DNA of 64,000 nt from Ochrobactrum sp. Marseille-Q0166 (GTDB lineage: Bacteria; Pseudomonadota; Alphaproteobacteria; Rhizobiales; Rhizobiaceae): positions 1,415,501 through 1,479,500 of the forward strand of contig NZ_JACJUO010000002.1 of the NCBI RefSeq assembly GCF_014397025.1, read 5' to 3'. This document shows positions 27,453 through 36,881 of the stretch, one piece after another. Position numbers and translations under genes: made by a program. Numbering within the stretch: position 1 is the stretch's first letter; every line of letters starts with the position of its first letter. The notes under the pieces are model-generated. The model ran no database searches and was not told the DNA's origin. It saw only the letters and a list, made by a program, of their open reading frames with translations.

Positions 27453-28319
27453 TTATTCAGCAAGCCATTCTTTAACACGGTCAGGATGATCGGCAAGGTA
27501 CTTATCGACAGCCTTTTCATAAGATGTTTCCTGCGCTTCAAACATTGCTGCTTCAAGTTCACTGATCGGAATGATCATCTTTTCAAGAAGTGATGCAACT
27601 TTTGGGTTATCTTCCTTAAAGCCCTTACGCGCTAGTGCATCGATATGCTCGGCGCCGCCCAGTGCGCCTTCCGGATCGGCAAGATAACGAAGCTTATATT
27701 TACCGAACATCCAGTGCGGACTCCAGGACGTTGCAACAAACCAGCCATCGGAGCGCGTTGCACGATCGACAGTCGTCAACATTGCAGCTTCACTGGAAAT
27801 ATTCAGCTTATAATCCAGTCCATATTTCTTGATCGCCTCTTCAGAAAGACGTGTCAAACCTGCGCCCGGATCAATACCCTGAATTTCGCCTTTCAGCTTT
27901 TCGCGAACTTCTGGCTTCTTGAGATCTTCAATGGAGCTGATTTCACTTTCTGGAATATAATCCGGAACAATCCAACCGAGCTTTGCCCCCTCGTAAAGTG
28001 GGCCGAGATTTTCGACCTTGTCTTCAACACGCTTGTAATAATCTGCATGGGTTTCTGGTAACCAGGCCATCATCATGGCATCAATGTCGCCGCGGCTTAC
28101 GCCCTGATATAGCGGTGCGACATCAGTCTGAACCAGCTCAACCTTCTGTCCGAGATTATCCTCGATGAGCTTGGCTGCAAGTTTGGTGACGAATTCTGCA
28201 TCAGACCAGGGAGCCCAACCGATTTTAACTGTTTTACTATCCTGCGCGAAGGCTGCTCCAGCAGACAAGCTGCCTGCGACCACCGCTGCGAGACCGAATT
28301 TTGTCAGTTTGCCTAACAT
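27453..28319 (-). CDS. proX: Glycine betaine/choline-type ABC transporter binding protein
   Basis: The 288-residue protein has a signal peptide (cut near AFA-QDS, residue 25). The OpuAC-type domain starts with VKIGWAPWSDAEFVTKL and includes the DIDAMMMAWLPETHADYY stretch, typical of quaternary-amine binding proteins with an aromatic cage (Trp35, Trp38, Trp86 by eye). It is the last gene of a proV-proW-proX order and ends at a strong terminator. The specific ligand (betaine, choline or proline betaine) is not determined. Confidence 0.9.
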   Translation of the reverse strand: MLGKLTKFGLAAVVAGSLSAGAAFAQDSKTVKIGWAPWSDAEFVTKLAAKLIEDNLGQKVELVQTDVAPLYQGVSRGDIDAMMMAWLPETHADYYKRVEDKVENLGPLYEGAKLGWIVPDYIPESEISSIEDLKKPEVREKLKGEIQGIDPGAGLTRLSEEAIKKYGLDYKLNISSEAAMLTTVDRATRSDGWFVATSWSPHWMFGKYKLRYLADPEGALGGAEHIDALARKGFKEDNPKVASLLEKMIIPISELEAAMFEAQETSYEKAVDKYLADHPDRVKEWLAE

Positions 28320-28357
28320 AACTTCTCCTTTGAATTGAATGGTTCCCGTTATTGTTT

Positions 28358-29275
28358 TTATGCTTCCTGCTTGCTGAATGCCGATGACGACGGCTCATCT
28401 ACTGTCTTTTTTGTAAATGACAGCTTTTTGAAATAGCCCAGTAAGCCCCCTGAGTTTCCCTTGCCAAAGCTCTGCGTAATACGGTCGAGGATAACAGCGA
28501 GAATGACGACCGCGAGCCCACCTTCAAACCCTTTTCCAACATCTAGGCGCTGAATACCGGTCAATACCGTGTTGCCGAGACCGCCCGCACCAATCATCGA
28601 TGCGATAACGACCATCGAAAGAGACAGCATGATGGTCTGGTTCATACCCGCCATGATGGATGGCAGGGCATTTGGAAGTTGCACTTTGAAGAGCAGCTGC
28701 CGCGATGTACAACCGAATGCAAGGCCAGCTTCAACAAACTCGGAGTGCACTTGACGAATACCGAGGTTTGTCAAGCGTACCACAGGCGGCATTGCAAAAA
28801 TCACTGTGGCGATCGTCCCTGGCACCGCACCAAGACCAAAAAACATTGCTGCAGGGATAAGATAGACGAAAGCGGGCATCGTCTGCATCAGATCCAGAAC
28901 CGGACGAACAAGAGATGCCACCGCATCGCTGCGCGCCATCGAAATGCCGAGTGGAATGCCGATGACTACCGCGATGATCGTAGAAGCAAGCACAAGCGAC
29001 AAGCTTTCCATCGTGCCGCTCCACAGGCCCATGTGGATAATGAGCGCAAGCGCGAGAACCGAAAAAATCGCAAACTTCCAACCAACACGCCAAAGGGCCA
29101 AAAGCGTGAGAATTGCAACGCCGCCATAAGGCGGAATTGCGAGAAGAGCATTCTGAATACCATCAGTCACAAAGCCAATTGTGGCTGCTATAACATCAAG
29201 CGCTGGCGTGAAATGATCAAGGATGTAGTTAACCACCACATCCGCCCCGCCTCCGATACTAAAATTCAAATCCAT
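28358..29275 (-). CDS. proW: Glycine betaine-type ABC transporter permease
   Basis: The 305-residue permease has about six to seven hydrophobic segments. The coupling loop reads FVEAGLAFGCTSRQLLFKVQLPNALPSI, as in ProW/OpuAB. It starts with ATG 29275, about 95 bases after the ATPase gene, and is 38 bases before proX. It sits in the inner membrane between ProV and ProX. Confidence 0.92.
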   Translation of the reverse strand: MDLNFSIGGGADVVVNYILDHFTPALDVIAATIGFVTDGIQNALLAIPPYGGVAILTLLALWRVGWKFAIFSVLALALIIHMGLWSGTMESLSLVLASTIIAVVIGIPLGISMARSDAVASLVRPVLDLMQTMPAFVYLIPAAMFFGLGAVPGTIATVIFAMPPVVRLTNLGIRQVHSEFVEAGLAFGCTSRQLLFKVQLPNALPSIMAGMNQTIMLSLSMVVIASMIGAGGLGNTVLTGIQRLDVGKGFEGGLAVVILAVILDRITQSFGKGNSGGLLGYFKKLSFTKKTVDEPSSSAFSKQEA

Positions 29276-29369
29276 GGTTTACCGTCCATTTCAGATCGAG
29301 TTACCTATGGCTGGACTATTGTCCAAAACGGGCCAAAGCCCGAAAGCCTGAGAAGATATGGCGCGCAGA

Positions 29370-30554
29370 TCAACCCGCGCGACCGAGCGTCTCGAGCAAT
29401 GCCGATTTACTGATAGCTCCGAGATACCGATTGTTCCGATCAGTTACAGGTACCGGCCAAGGGCTTTCGGCAACACGCATCAGAAGCCCTGATAGCGGCG
29501 CATCGGCCTGTATCGCAGCCGCACCGTCCAACTGATCGTTCTCGGCCTTAAAGTTTCCGCTGGCGAGCGCATCGCGGGTTACAACACCGCGATAAATGCG
29601 ATCTCCGTCAATTAAAACACCGTAAGATTTTCCGCTCGCATCTAGTCGTTCGAGCGCCGACGACAATTGGGCTGGATCGAAAACAATCAACTCATCTTCA
29701 CGCGCAACATCCGCTGCCTTGAAGACCCTTGAAACATCAACATTGCGGAAGAACGAGCGCACGTAGTCATTAGCCGGTGCAGAAACGATTTCGTTGGGCG
29801 TTCCGACCTGCACGACCTTGCCGTGCTGCATGATGCAGATCCGATCACCGATGCGCATGGCTTCATCAATGTCATGACTGACGAAGATGATCGTGCGGCT
29901 GTGCTCCGCCTGAAGACGTTTCAACTCATCCTGCATTTCGGTACGGATAAGCGGATCAAGCGCAGAGAACGCCTCATCCATCAACAGAATTGTCGGTTCG
30001 CTCGCAAGTGCTCTTGCAAGACCAACACGCTGCTTCATACCACCGGAAAGTTGGTCGGGCATCGAATTGGCATAGGGTTCAAGCCCTACAGCCGCGAGTG
30101 CGTTAAGCGCCTTCTCATGGCGTTCAGCCTCACCCATTCCGGCCACCTCAAGACCGAACGCAGCGTTATTCAATACCGTGCGATTAGGGAGGAGAGCAAA
30201 GGACTGAAAAACCATGCTCATATCGCGGCGGCGAAGATCGATCAGCTCACATTTCGACATTTTAACGATGTCTCGGCCATCGACCTCTATCGACCCTGTC
30301 GTTGGCTCTATCAGACGATTGAGTAGACGCAGAAGTGTCGATTTACCTGAACCGGAGAGGCCCATAATAACGAATACTTCGCCTTCTTTAATATCGAAGG
30401 TGGCATCGTCTACGCCGATCGTAGCACCATGATCGCTATGAATCTGGGCCTTTGATTTACCTGCTCGCAACTCCTGCATCGCAAGTTTCGGATCGTCGCC
30501 GAAGACTTTAAAAACGCTATTCAAGCTTATCTTTGTCTTAGCAGGCGACTTCAT
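29370..30554 (-). CDS. proV: Glycine betaine-type ABC transporter ATPase with CBS domains
   Basis: The ATPase domain (residues 1-270) has Walker A GLSGSGKST, signature LSGGMKQRVGLARAL and Walker B ILLMDEAFSALDP. The C-terminal part (about 275-394) has CBS-like repeats (VLIDGDRIYRGVVTRDAL, then VPVTDRNNRYLGAISKSALL) that sense ionic strength in OpuA/ProV. The start is ATG 30554 with AAGGAAG seven bases ahead (394 residues). An in-frame ATG at 30584 lacks a ribosome site. Confidence 0.92.
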   Translation of the reverse strand: MKSPAKTKISLNSVFKVFGDDPKLAMQELRAGKSKAQIHSDHGATIGVDDATFDIKEGEVFVIMGLSGSGKSTLLRLLNRLIEPTTGSIEVDGRDIVKMSKCELIDLRRRDMSMVFQSFALLPNRTVLNNAAFGLEVAGMGEAERHEKALNALAAVGLEPYANSMPDQLSGGMKQRVGLARALASEPTILLMDEAFSALDPLIRTEMQDELKRLQAEHSRTIIFVSHDIDEAMRIGDRICIMQHGKVVQVGTPNEIVSAPANDYVRSFFRNVDVSRVFKAADVAREDELIVFDPAQLSSALERLDASGKSYGVLIDGDRIYRGVVTRDALASGNFKAENDQLDGAAAIQADAPLSGLLMRVAESPWPVPVTDRNNRYLGAISKSALLETLGRAG

Positions 30555-31094
30555 ACTTTCTTCCTTGTATAAAATACCATGCATTATGTTTAACCCCGCT
30601 GTGCTGGCGGGTTTAATCTCCTTTTTAACATCATTATTTCTTCATTCATGCGCGAATTTGACATGCGCAACTTGCAGGCTTCGAGTGGCCCGCAGAGAAT
30701 GATTAGCGATTGGTGTGATGTATTTATATAGGCCATTTCCCGACATGTCCACCCACAGTGACGGATTCATCTTGGCGCAACCCGTTCCCATGATTGTTTT
30801 TGATGGGTTGCGCGACGAAATATGCAGGCTGATAGAGAGGTCCAATTACGAGGACTAATCAACCAGCCTGACATTGATAGTAATCCGGGGGAAGGCCTGC
30901 CTACGAGCGGGCTGCGACAAATATGCAATTAGCTGCGACATGAGGCAATTTAGTATTCGTAGAATATAATTTCGCTTAAGCGCAGTAAATTTGTATGATT
31001 ATACTTATGCCTTATCCGGCGGCATTTGTCAGAAAAAATGGGCATGGATCAAGCAATCCGCGCCCAAAATTCGAAGTGAATGAATCGCCATGAA
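30555..31094. other. 540-base intergenic region before proV
   Basis: Between the divergently leaving proV operon and the end of the NTF2-like gene no protein gene is convincing. A CCCGC...GCGGG mini-repeat lies close to the proV start. I see no defined riboswitch or operator. The proV promoter must lie here. Confidence 0.5.
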
Positions 31095-31568
31095 TTAGCG
31101 ATTAACCATATATCCAATGAAGCCGATGATACGCCAGCGATCTCCATGGCGACGACAAAAATAAAGCGTTTGCCAATTTAACCTGTCGTGGGTTCCGTCT
31201 ACTTTAGCGATTGTTCCGTCAAATTTTTTACGCGCAACAGCGACATCTCCATTGATATCAATAGCGTCGAGTCGGGTGGCACGAAAAATGCCATCCGCTA
31301 GAGATTCGGCATATGGCGTGGCGGCACTTGTCGCCGCCTGACGCAACCATTCATCACGATAGGCGACAAGCGTCGGGAATGCCGCGTCCCATTTATCGGG
31401 ATCTGTTTCACCATGAGCGTGAATGCCCAGAAAGCGCGCTTCATCAAAATCACTGGCAACCAGAGACCAGTTCTCCGTGACAAAAGCTTCAATATCGCGG
31501 TGCACAAGCATGTCCCAAATCTGCGCGCGATCCTTGTCGCCAGCAAATGGATTGGCGGCTTCTTTCAC
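31095..31568 (-). CDS. NTF2/SnoaL-like small protein
   Basis: The 157-residue protein is read as an NTF2-like cone fold: helices around residues 15-60 (IWDMLVHRDIEAFVTENWSL), then beta-strands ending in DRWRIIGFIGYMV. Such proteins are small-molecule isomerases, dehydratases or binding units. The start is GTG 31568 with AGGAGGAG five bases upstream; an overlapping ATG is out of frame. It is the last gene of the five-gene minus-strand unit starting with the SDR gene and is 13 bases after the PLP-enzyme gene. Function unknown. Confidence 0.7.
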   Translation of the reverse strand: MKEAANPFAGDKDRAQIWDMLVHRDIEAFVTENWSLVASDFDEARFLGIHAHGETDPDKWDAAFPTLVAYRDEWLRQAATSAATPYAESLADGIFRATRLDAIDINGDVAVARKKFDGTIAKVDGTHDRLNWQTLYFCRRHGDRWRIIGFIGYMVNR

Positions 31569-31581
31569 ATTCTCCTCCTGA

Positions 31582-32646
31582 TTACTTTAGTTTTCCGCGC
31601 GCGGCGACCGGCAGAATATCAATGACATCGTCACCCGAGATAAGATGCACTTCGTCGAAAAGATTGGAAACGACACAGACGTGATCGGGGATGACCCGCA
31701 CTTTATCGCCAACTTTCAAACCCGTCAGATCACCCTTGAGTGTACCATGTTCTTCACTGAGGCTCGTAACGCGGGCTTCAGGCTTTCCGGCCAACTCGCC
31801 AAAATCCGCCAGCCCGAGTGTATCGCTTGAAAGCGACTTGGAGCCGGCATCGATAATTGCGCGATCAGCTGTTGGATGGCTGACAATTGTGGACAACACG
31901 GTGAACGCACAATCATCCAAAGTCCCGGCACCTTTGGCCACCTGAAACCGGTCGAAATAGATATATGTGCCGGGCCGATATTCAGTAATGACGCTTTGTG
32001 TTGGCGAACGCCACATGTCAGGCGTGCCACCGCTTGATATGGTCTCGCACTGAATGCCATTTTCAGCGAGCAGATTGCGTGCTGTCAAAAGCCATTGTTC
32101 AGTCTGGTCAGCTTTAGCCGTTGCTGGATAGGTCATCAAGCCGCCGAATTTCAGTCCCTTGCTCTGCACGATCTGACGCGCAAGTTCCAGCGCCTCTTCA
32201 GGTGTTTGCACGCCACAGCGCCCCATGCCCGTATCACACTCGACCAGCACCTTGAGCGGGCGCCCTTCATTGGTAAAACGCTTCGCCAGTCCCTCGAGGC
32301 TAGTTGCGTTATCGACGGTTACCGAGATCGTGATGCGCTGGTGAAGAGCATAAAGCCGGTCGAGCTTTTGCCTGCCTAAAATATTATAAGGCAGGAAAAT
32401 ATCGACAATGCCAGCATCGGCCATAACTTCAGCTTCACCGAGCTTCTGGCACGTAATGCCAATGGCACCGGCTTCCAGCTGCCGGCGTGCAAAATAGGGC
32501 AATTTATGGGTTTTGATATGCGGACGAAGGCTTACGCCAATCGCATCAGCATGCGCCTGCGCCTTAGCAATATTGGCCTGAACACGATTTACATCAATCA
32601 GGATTGCAGGCGTATCAATTTCATGGACGGTTGTAGGCCTTGTCAT
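31582..32646 (-). CDS. D-threonine aldolase / D-serine dehydratase-like PLP enzyme (DSD1 family)
   Basis: The 354-residue protein starts with DTPAILIDVNRVQANI and then RPHIKTHK, where Lys45 (or Lys48) is the PLP lysine of fold-type III alanine-racemase-like barrels. The C-terminal domain has PDHVCVVSNLFDE, whose His and Cys bind Zn or Mn in D-threonine aldolase and DSD1 proteins. Reactions of the family cleave or dehydrate 3-hydroxy-D-amino acids, the latter through an enamine. A RidA protein that can hydrolyse enamines is made from the divergent arm of this locus. Confidence 0.88.
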   Translation of the reverse strand: MTRPTTVHEIDTPAILIDVNRVQANIAKAQAHADAIGVSLRPHIKTHKLPYFARRQLEAGAIGITCQKLGEAEVMADAGIVDIFLPYNILGRQKLDRLYALHQRITISVTVDNATSLEGLAKRFTNEGRPLKVLVECDTGMGRCGVQTPEEALELARQIVQSKGLKFGGLMTYPATAKADQTEQWLLTARNLLAENGIQCETISSGGTPDMWRSPTQSVITEYRPGTYIYFDRFQVAKGAGTLDDCAFTVLSTIVSHPTADRAIIDAGSKSLSSDTLGLADFGELAGKPEARVTSLSEEHGTLKGDLTGLKVGDKVRVIPDHVCVVSNLFDEVHLISGDDVIDILPVAARGKLK

Positions 32647-32660
32647 TCATCAGTCTCCCA

Positions 32661-33542
32661 TCAGTCACCCAAGGGCAAACGCGGATCGTCAATCTTGAGT
32701 GTGTTTAAACTGTGCTTGATGCGCCTTAGGCTCTCAAGCACTTTTGGTCCATGAATTTCAGCAGCAGCCGTCGCAATCATGTCAAGAATTGCCATAAGTG
32801 CAAAGCGCGACGATGTCGGCTTATAGAGATTACCGTCCTCGTTGGACTGAAACGCAATGACCGTATCTGCGGCTTTTGCGACATCAGAATCCGGTGCCGT
32901 GATTGCTATCGTTTCCGCTCCATACTGGCGTGCAACCAGTATCGCTTCAACGACTGAACGCGCATAGCCTGACACCGAAAATGCAATAACCGTTGTTTCC
33001 CGCGTTGCGACAGCCGCATACATGCGCTGCAATTGCCCATCAACCTGCGCCACAACCGGAATACCGAGACGGAAAAGCCGGTTCTGCAATTCCGTGGCCA
33101 TCATCGACGAAATGCCACCCGAGCCGATACAAAGCACTGATCCTGAATGAACAATACGTTCGGCTACCGCCATGACAATCGACATATCCAGCATATCGCT
33201 GGCACGTTGAATTGCAGCAATTGCCGCATCAGTAACCGCTGATGCAATACGCGCTTCGCGAATGTCGCGAGCAGGCACTTCGGCAGTCAGATACTGACCA
33301 CCAATCGCCAGAGCTTGCGCAAGAAAAAACTTGAAATCGCGGACACCATCGCAACCCAGAGCACGACAGAACCGCGTCACAGTCGGCTCACTCACATCGG
33401 CCCGGGATGCTATTTCCGAAATAGCGGCCTTGGATGCATAGGCTGGATCAGACAAAACCAATGCGGCTAGGCGGCGGTCTGACTTTGATCCGTCCTGTGC
33501 TGCGGCATGAAGCTTTGTGATGATGTCTGCGACCTTGCTCAT
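32661..33542 (-). CDS. RpiR-family transcriptional regulator
   Basis: The 293-residue protein has an N-terminal HTH of the RpiR type (ISEIASRADVSEPTVTRFCRALGCDGVRDFK, about residues 40-72) and a C-terminal SIS sugar-phosphate-binding domain (about 125-260; VLCIGSGGISSMMA, VIAFSVSGYARSVVEA). It lies in the middle of the minus-strand unit, three bases before the end of the ATPase gene. It probably senses a phosphorylated or sugar-like intermediate and controls the divergent promoters at 35382-35558. Confidence 0.9.
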   Translation of the reverse strand: MSKVADIITKLHAAAQDGSKSDRRLAALVLSDPAYASKAAISEIASRADVSEPTVTRFCRALGCDGVRDFKFFLAQALAIGGQYLTAEVPARDIREARIASAVTDAAIAAIQRASDMLDMSIVMAVAERIVHSGSVLCIGSGGISSMMATELQNRLFRLGIPVVAQVDGQLQRMYAAVATRETTVIAFSVSGYARSVVEAILVARQYGAETIAITAPDSDVAKAADTVIAFQSNEDGNLYKPTSSRFALMAILDMIATAAAEIHGPKVLESLRRIKHSLNTLKIDDPRLPLGD

Positions 33543-33545
33543 ACA

Positions 33546-34604
33546 TTATTGAAGCGGCAAACCGCTTTCCTTATCAAAGAGATGAATATGCTCGGGCCTA
33601 GCCGTTACAAGGACTCGCTCTCCGGGCGCAAGATCAATACGCTCTCGGAAAACAGCGCGTACAGCTTCGCCAGAAATTTTCCCGTAAACATGGGTCTCTG
33701 GTCCCGTTGGCTCGACAACTTCAATAGCCAGTGTTAGCCCCTCGCCCTCTTTCGCGATCATAAAATTTTCCGGTCGCACGCCCAGCTCAACACTCCGCCC
33801 CAAGGCAGATTGACGGGGGATACCCATCTCTTCGCCTGAAGTGCTGCGGAATTTCCCATTCTCAATCAACGTGCCTGGAATAAAGCTCATGGATGGAGAA
33901 CCGATAAAACCGGCAACGAATTTATTGGCAGGCCGGTCATAGAGCTCAAGGGGCGCACCAATCTGCTGAATTTTACCCTGGTTCATCACAACAATACGAT
34001 CTGCCATAGTCATGGCTTCGATCTGATCATGCGTGACATAAATCACGGTTGATTTCAGGCGCTGGTGTAAAGCTTTGATTTCGGTGCGCATCTGAACACG
34101 CAACTGCGCATCGAGGTTGGAAAGCGGCTCGTCAAATAGAAAAACCGACGGCTCACGGACAATTGCACGTCCCATGGCAACACGCTGTCGCTGACCGCCA
34201 GAAAGCTGACGAGGATAGCGGTCAAGATAAGAGTGCAGATTGAGAATTGATGCGGCCTTATCAATCTTGTCAGCTGTAGTAGAACTATCTTCACCGCGAA
34301 TACGCGGCCCAAAACCAATGTTTTCGCGCGCCGTCATATGTGGAAACAACGCATAAGACTGAAACACCATCGCAATATTACGTTTTTGCGGCGGAAGATC
34401 ATTGGCACGCTGATCGCCAATGATCAGATCACCACCGGAAATCGGCTCAAGCCCAGCCACCATCCGCAGAAGCGTGGATTTGCCACAGCCGGACGGGCCG
34501 ACGAGCACGAGAAACTCACCATCCTCAATATCGAGATCAACTCGATCCAGAACATTCATCTGTCCGAACGATTTGGTAATGCCACGCAGGGAAACATTTT
34601 TCAT
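33546..34604 (-). CDS. Sugar-type ABC transporter ATPase (UgpC/MalK group)
   Basis: The 352-residue protein has Walker A GPSGCGKST, signature LSGGQRQRVAMGRAI and Walker B FLFDEPLSNLDAQLR, and a C-terminal OB/TOBE regulatory part (about 240-352), as in MalK/UgpC. The start is ATG 34604, three bases behind the SDR stop codon. It energises the two permeases encoded on the opposite strand at 36882 and 37748. Confidence 0.92.
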   Translation of the reverse strand: MKNVSLRGITKSFGQMNVLDRVDLDIEDGEFLVLVGPSGCGKSTLLRMVAGLEPISGGDLIIGDQRANDLPPQKRNIAMVFQSYALFPHMTARENIGFGPRIRGEDSSTTADKIDKAASILNLHSYLDRYPRQLSGGQRQRVAMGRAIVREPSVFLFDEPLSNLDAQLRVQMRTEIKALHQRLKSTVIYVTHDQIEAMTMADRIVVMNQGKIQQIGAPLELYDRPANKFVAGFIGSPSMSFIPGTLIENGKFRSTSGEEMGIPRQSALGRSVELGVRPENFMIAKEGEGLTLAIEVVEPTGPETHVYGKISGEAVRAVFRERIDLAPGERVLVTARPEHIHLFDKESGLPLQ

Positions 34605-34607
34605 CAC

Positions 34608-35381
34608 TCAGTTCCCATCTAAAATATCATCGATAAAGGGGCGACAACCGGCCATAAGTCCAGCATCAACAGGTAATACTGTTCCAGTAATGCCAGACGC
34701 TCTGTCAGATGCGAGAAAGGCTACCGCTTCGGCCACCTCATTCACTTTGACAATCCGCCCCAGTGGATAAAGACGGCTGAGCTTTTCAAAAACAGTGGGA
34801 TCTTTTGCGATGCGATGATCCCATGCCGCCGTATGAATCGAGCCAGGGCACACCACATTGGCACGTAAACCGTTTTGGCCATATTCGACTGCAAGCGCTC
34901 TTGCGAAAGCATTAATTCCGGCTTTTGCAGCGGCATAGGCGGGATTACCGAAATGAGCGAGTGCATTGACAGACGACACGAAGACAAACGCACCTGAGCC
35001 ACGAACGGCCATTTTCCCGGCAATTGCGGACGAAATCGTGCCTACGCCTGTCAGATTGAGATCAATTTCCCGATTAATCGCTGACTGATCAAGACCATCG
35101 AATGATTCAGCGCGTGTCCACCCGGCATTGTTGATGACAATATCCGGCACACCATCCCGCCCCACAATATCGGCGACCGTGCGGTCAAGTGAATCGCGAT
35201 TCAGCAAGTCAAAAACATGGCGGCTGGATATCGACGTATCGAGCAAAGCATCTGAATGACGGTCGCAACCTATGACACGTGCTCCACGTGATGCGAACAT
35301 GTGAACCAAGGCAGTGCCAAGACCACCACCTGCACCGGTAATCAACACGGATTTTCCGGCAAACTCGCCTGAATTATCCAC
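34608..35381 (-). CDS. Short-chain dehydrogenase/reductase
   Basis: The 257-residue protein is a classical SDR: NAD-binding TGAGGGLG near residue 15, NNAG in VINNAGWT, catalytic Ser in FVSSVNALAHFG and the YxxxK pair in NPAYAAAKAG. It oxidises or reduces a hydroxyl or keto group with NAD(P). The start is GTG 35381 with AAGGGGA upstream; an upstream extension to 35459 gives a non-homologous leader. It is the first gene of the minus-strand unit. Confidence 0.88.
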   Translation of the reverse strand: MDNSGEFAGKSVLITGAGGGLGTALVHMFASRGARVIGCDRHSDALLDTSISSRHVFDLLNRDSLDRTVADIVGRDGVPDIVINNAGWTRAESFDGLDQSAINREIDLNLTGVGTISSAIAGKMAVRGSGAFVFVSSVNALAHFGNPAYAAAKAGINAFARALAVEYGQNGLRANVVCPGSIHTAAWDHRIAKDPTVFEKLSRLYPLGRIVKVNEVAEAVAFLASDRASGITGTVLPVDAGLMAGCRPFIDDILDGN

Positions 35382-35462
35382 TCTGTTCCCCTTTGTGTAG
35401 CACTTTGCGCGCCTGATTATTTTGATAAGCCTAGAAGTGAAAATGTAAGTTTGCAACAAAAC

Positions 35463-35484
35463 ATTTTACTTGAAAGCGTAAAAT
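35463..35484. promoter_or_regulatory. Inverted repeat in the divergent promoter region (possible RpiR operator)
   Basis: ATTTTAC (35463-35469) and GTAAAAT (35478-35484) form a perfect 7-base inverted repeat with an 8-base spacer, placed midway between the SDR and the binding-protein starts. Its centre TTGAAA could be a -35 element. It is the best candidate site for the local RpiR regulator; no consensus proof is available. Confidence 0.45.
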
Positions 35485-35558
35485 TTGCCGATAATGTAGG
35501 AAAATAACAAAAATTAGCATGTCTTGCATAATGCATGGGCAAAAAAGGGAACGGAAAC

Positions 35559-36794
35559 ATGACCATAGGAAAATGGAAGGCTGGCCTGCTGGCCGGATTA
35601 AGTATTTTGGCACTTGGCTCGACGGCACTTGCTGGCGAAGTGCGTATGACAGTCGCGGAATACAGCTCCAAAACCGGCCCGTACTTTGAAGAGGTGAAGA
35701 AAGCTTTCGAGGCAGAAAATCCGGGCATCACTCTTACGTTCGAGGTCGTGCCGTGGGACGTGCTTCTTCAAAAACTGACAACCGATATCTCGGCCGGAAC
35801 GAATGCTGATCTTTCAATCATCGGCACCCGGTGGCTGATCGATTTTGTGCAGCAAGGCATCGCGGAGCCGATGGACGGCTATATGGATGATGCTTTCAAG
35901 GATCGTTTCATTGAAACCTTCCTGTCGCCTTCCGTTTTGGAAGGCAAGACATACGGTCTGCCGATCGCAGCATCTGCACGTGCAATGTATTACAACAAGG
36001 ATCTGCTTGAAAAAGCTGGCGTTGCCAATCCACCTGCAAATTGGCATGAGGTCAAAGCGGCCGCTGAAAAAATTAAAGCGTTAGGTGGCGAGAACTATGG
36101 TTTTGGCCTGCAAGGCAAAGAAATCGAAACGGACGTTTATTACTACTATGCAATGTGGTCGCAGGGAGCCGAAATCCTCAATAAGGATGGCACATCGGGT
36201 TTAAGTTCGCCGGGCGCACTGGAAGCTGCGAAGCTTTACAAGTCGATGATTGATGGTGGTCTTACCCAGCCGGGCGTGACATCCTATGCACGCGAAGATG
36301 TGCAGAACCTGTTTAAACAGGGCAAATTGGGCATGATGATCACTGCGCCGTTCTTATCCAACCAGATCAAGGAGGAAGCGCCAAACCTCAAATATGGTGT
36401 GGCTGCCATTCCAGCTGGTCCAACTGGCGCTCGCGGCACTTATGGTGTGACGGATTCTGTAATCATGTTCCAGAACTCCAAGAACAAGGAAGAGGCCTGG
36501 AAGGTTCTGGACTTCCTGTTCCAGAAAGACTGGCGCGCAAAGTTCACGCAAGGCGAAGGGTTTCTTCCTGTAAACAAGGAAGAAGCGAAGATGGATTATT
36601 ACGTCAATAATGCCGATCTCGCAGCTTTCACAGCGCTTCTTCCTGATGCACGCTTTGCACCGATCATTCCGGGCTGGGAAGAAATTGCCGATATCACGTC
36701 CAATGCGATGCAGAACATATATCTCGGTCAAGGCGAGCCGGAAGCTGTTCTGAAGGACGCAGCTGCAAAGGCAGACGCAATCCTGAAGAAGTAA
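35559..36794 (+). CDS. Sugar-type ABC transporter substrate-binding protein
   Basis: The 411-residue protein has a signal peptide (cut near ALA-GEV, residue 26) and then a family-1 extracellular solute-binding fold (FEAENPGITLTFEVVPWDVLLQKL, later GYMDD and YNKDLLEKAG). The start is ATG 35559 with AGGGA eight bases upstream; a preceding in-frame ATG at 35535 has no ribosome site. It is the first gene of the plus-strand arm and is followed by a strong stem-loop at 36804-36852. Confidence 0.92.
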   Translation: MTIGKWKAGLLAGLSILALGSTALAGEVRMTVAEYSSKTGPYFEEVKKAFEAENPGITLTFEVVPWDVLLQKLTTDISAGTNADLSIIGTRWLIDFVQQGIAEPMDGYMDDAFKDRFIETFLSPSVLEGKTYGLPIAASARAMYYNKDLLEKAGVANPPANWHEVKAAAEKIKALGGENYGFGLQGKEIETDVYYYYAMWSQGAEILNKDGTSGLSSPGALEAAKLYKSMIDGGLTQPGVTSYAREDVQNLFKQGKLGMMITAPFLSNQIKEEAPNLKYGVAAIPAGPTGARGTYGVTDSVIMFQNSKNKEEAWKVLDFLFQKDWRAKFTQGEGFLPVNKEEAKMDYYVNNADLAAFTALLPDARFAPIIPGWEEIADITSNAMQNIYLGQGEPEAVLKDAAAKADAILKK

Positions 36795-36803
36795 TCCCAT
36801 CAA

Positions 36804-36852
36804 CCCGGCAGCAGGCAAAGTCGTAAACTTTTTGCACTGTTCTGCTGCCGGG
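36804..36852 (+). repeat. Stem-loop after the binding-protein gene
   Basis: CCCGGCAGCAG (36804-36814) and CTGCTGCCGGG (36842-36852) are perfect 11-base complements around a loop that can pair further (GCAAA with TTTGC). It lies between the binding-protein and permease genes of one operon and probably limits downstream expression or protects the upstream mRNA. A short CTTTTC follows, so partial termination is possible. Confidence 0.7.
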
Positions 36853-36881
36853 ACCCTTTTCTTCCGTGGAATTTTTGGCCG

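Noticed and set aside
28679..29413. Open frame opposite the proW-type permease
   Set aside because: Rich in His, Arg, Asn and Lys as typical of reverse complements of membrane genes; no ribosome site.
30642..30845. Small frame of 67 codons before proV
   Set aside because: No ribosome site, mixed composition and located in the promoter region.
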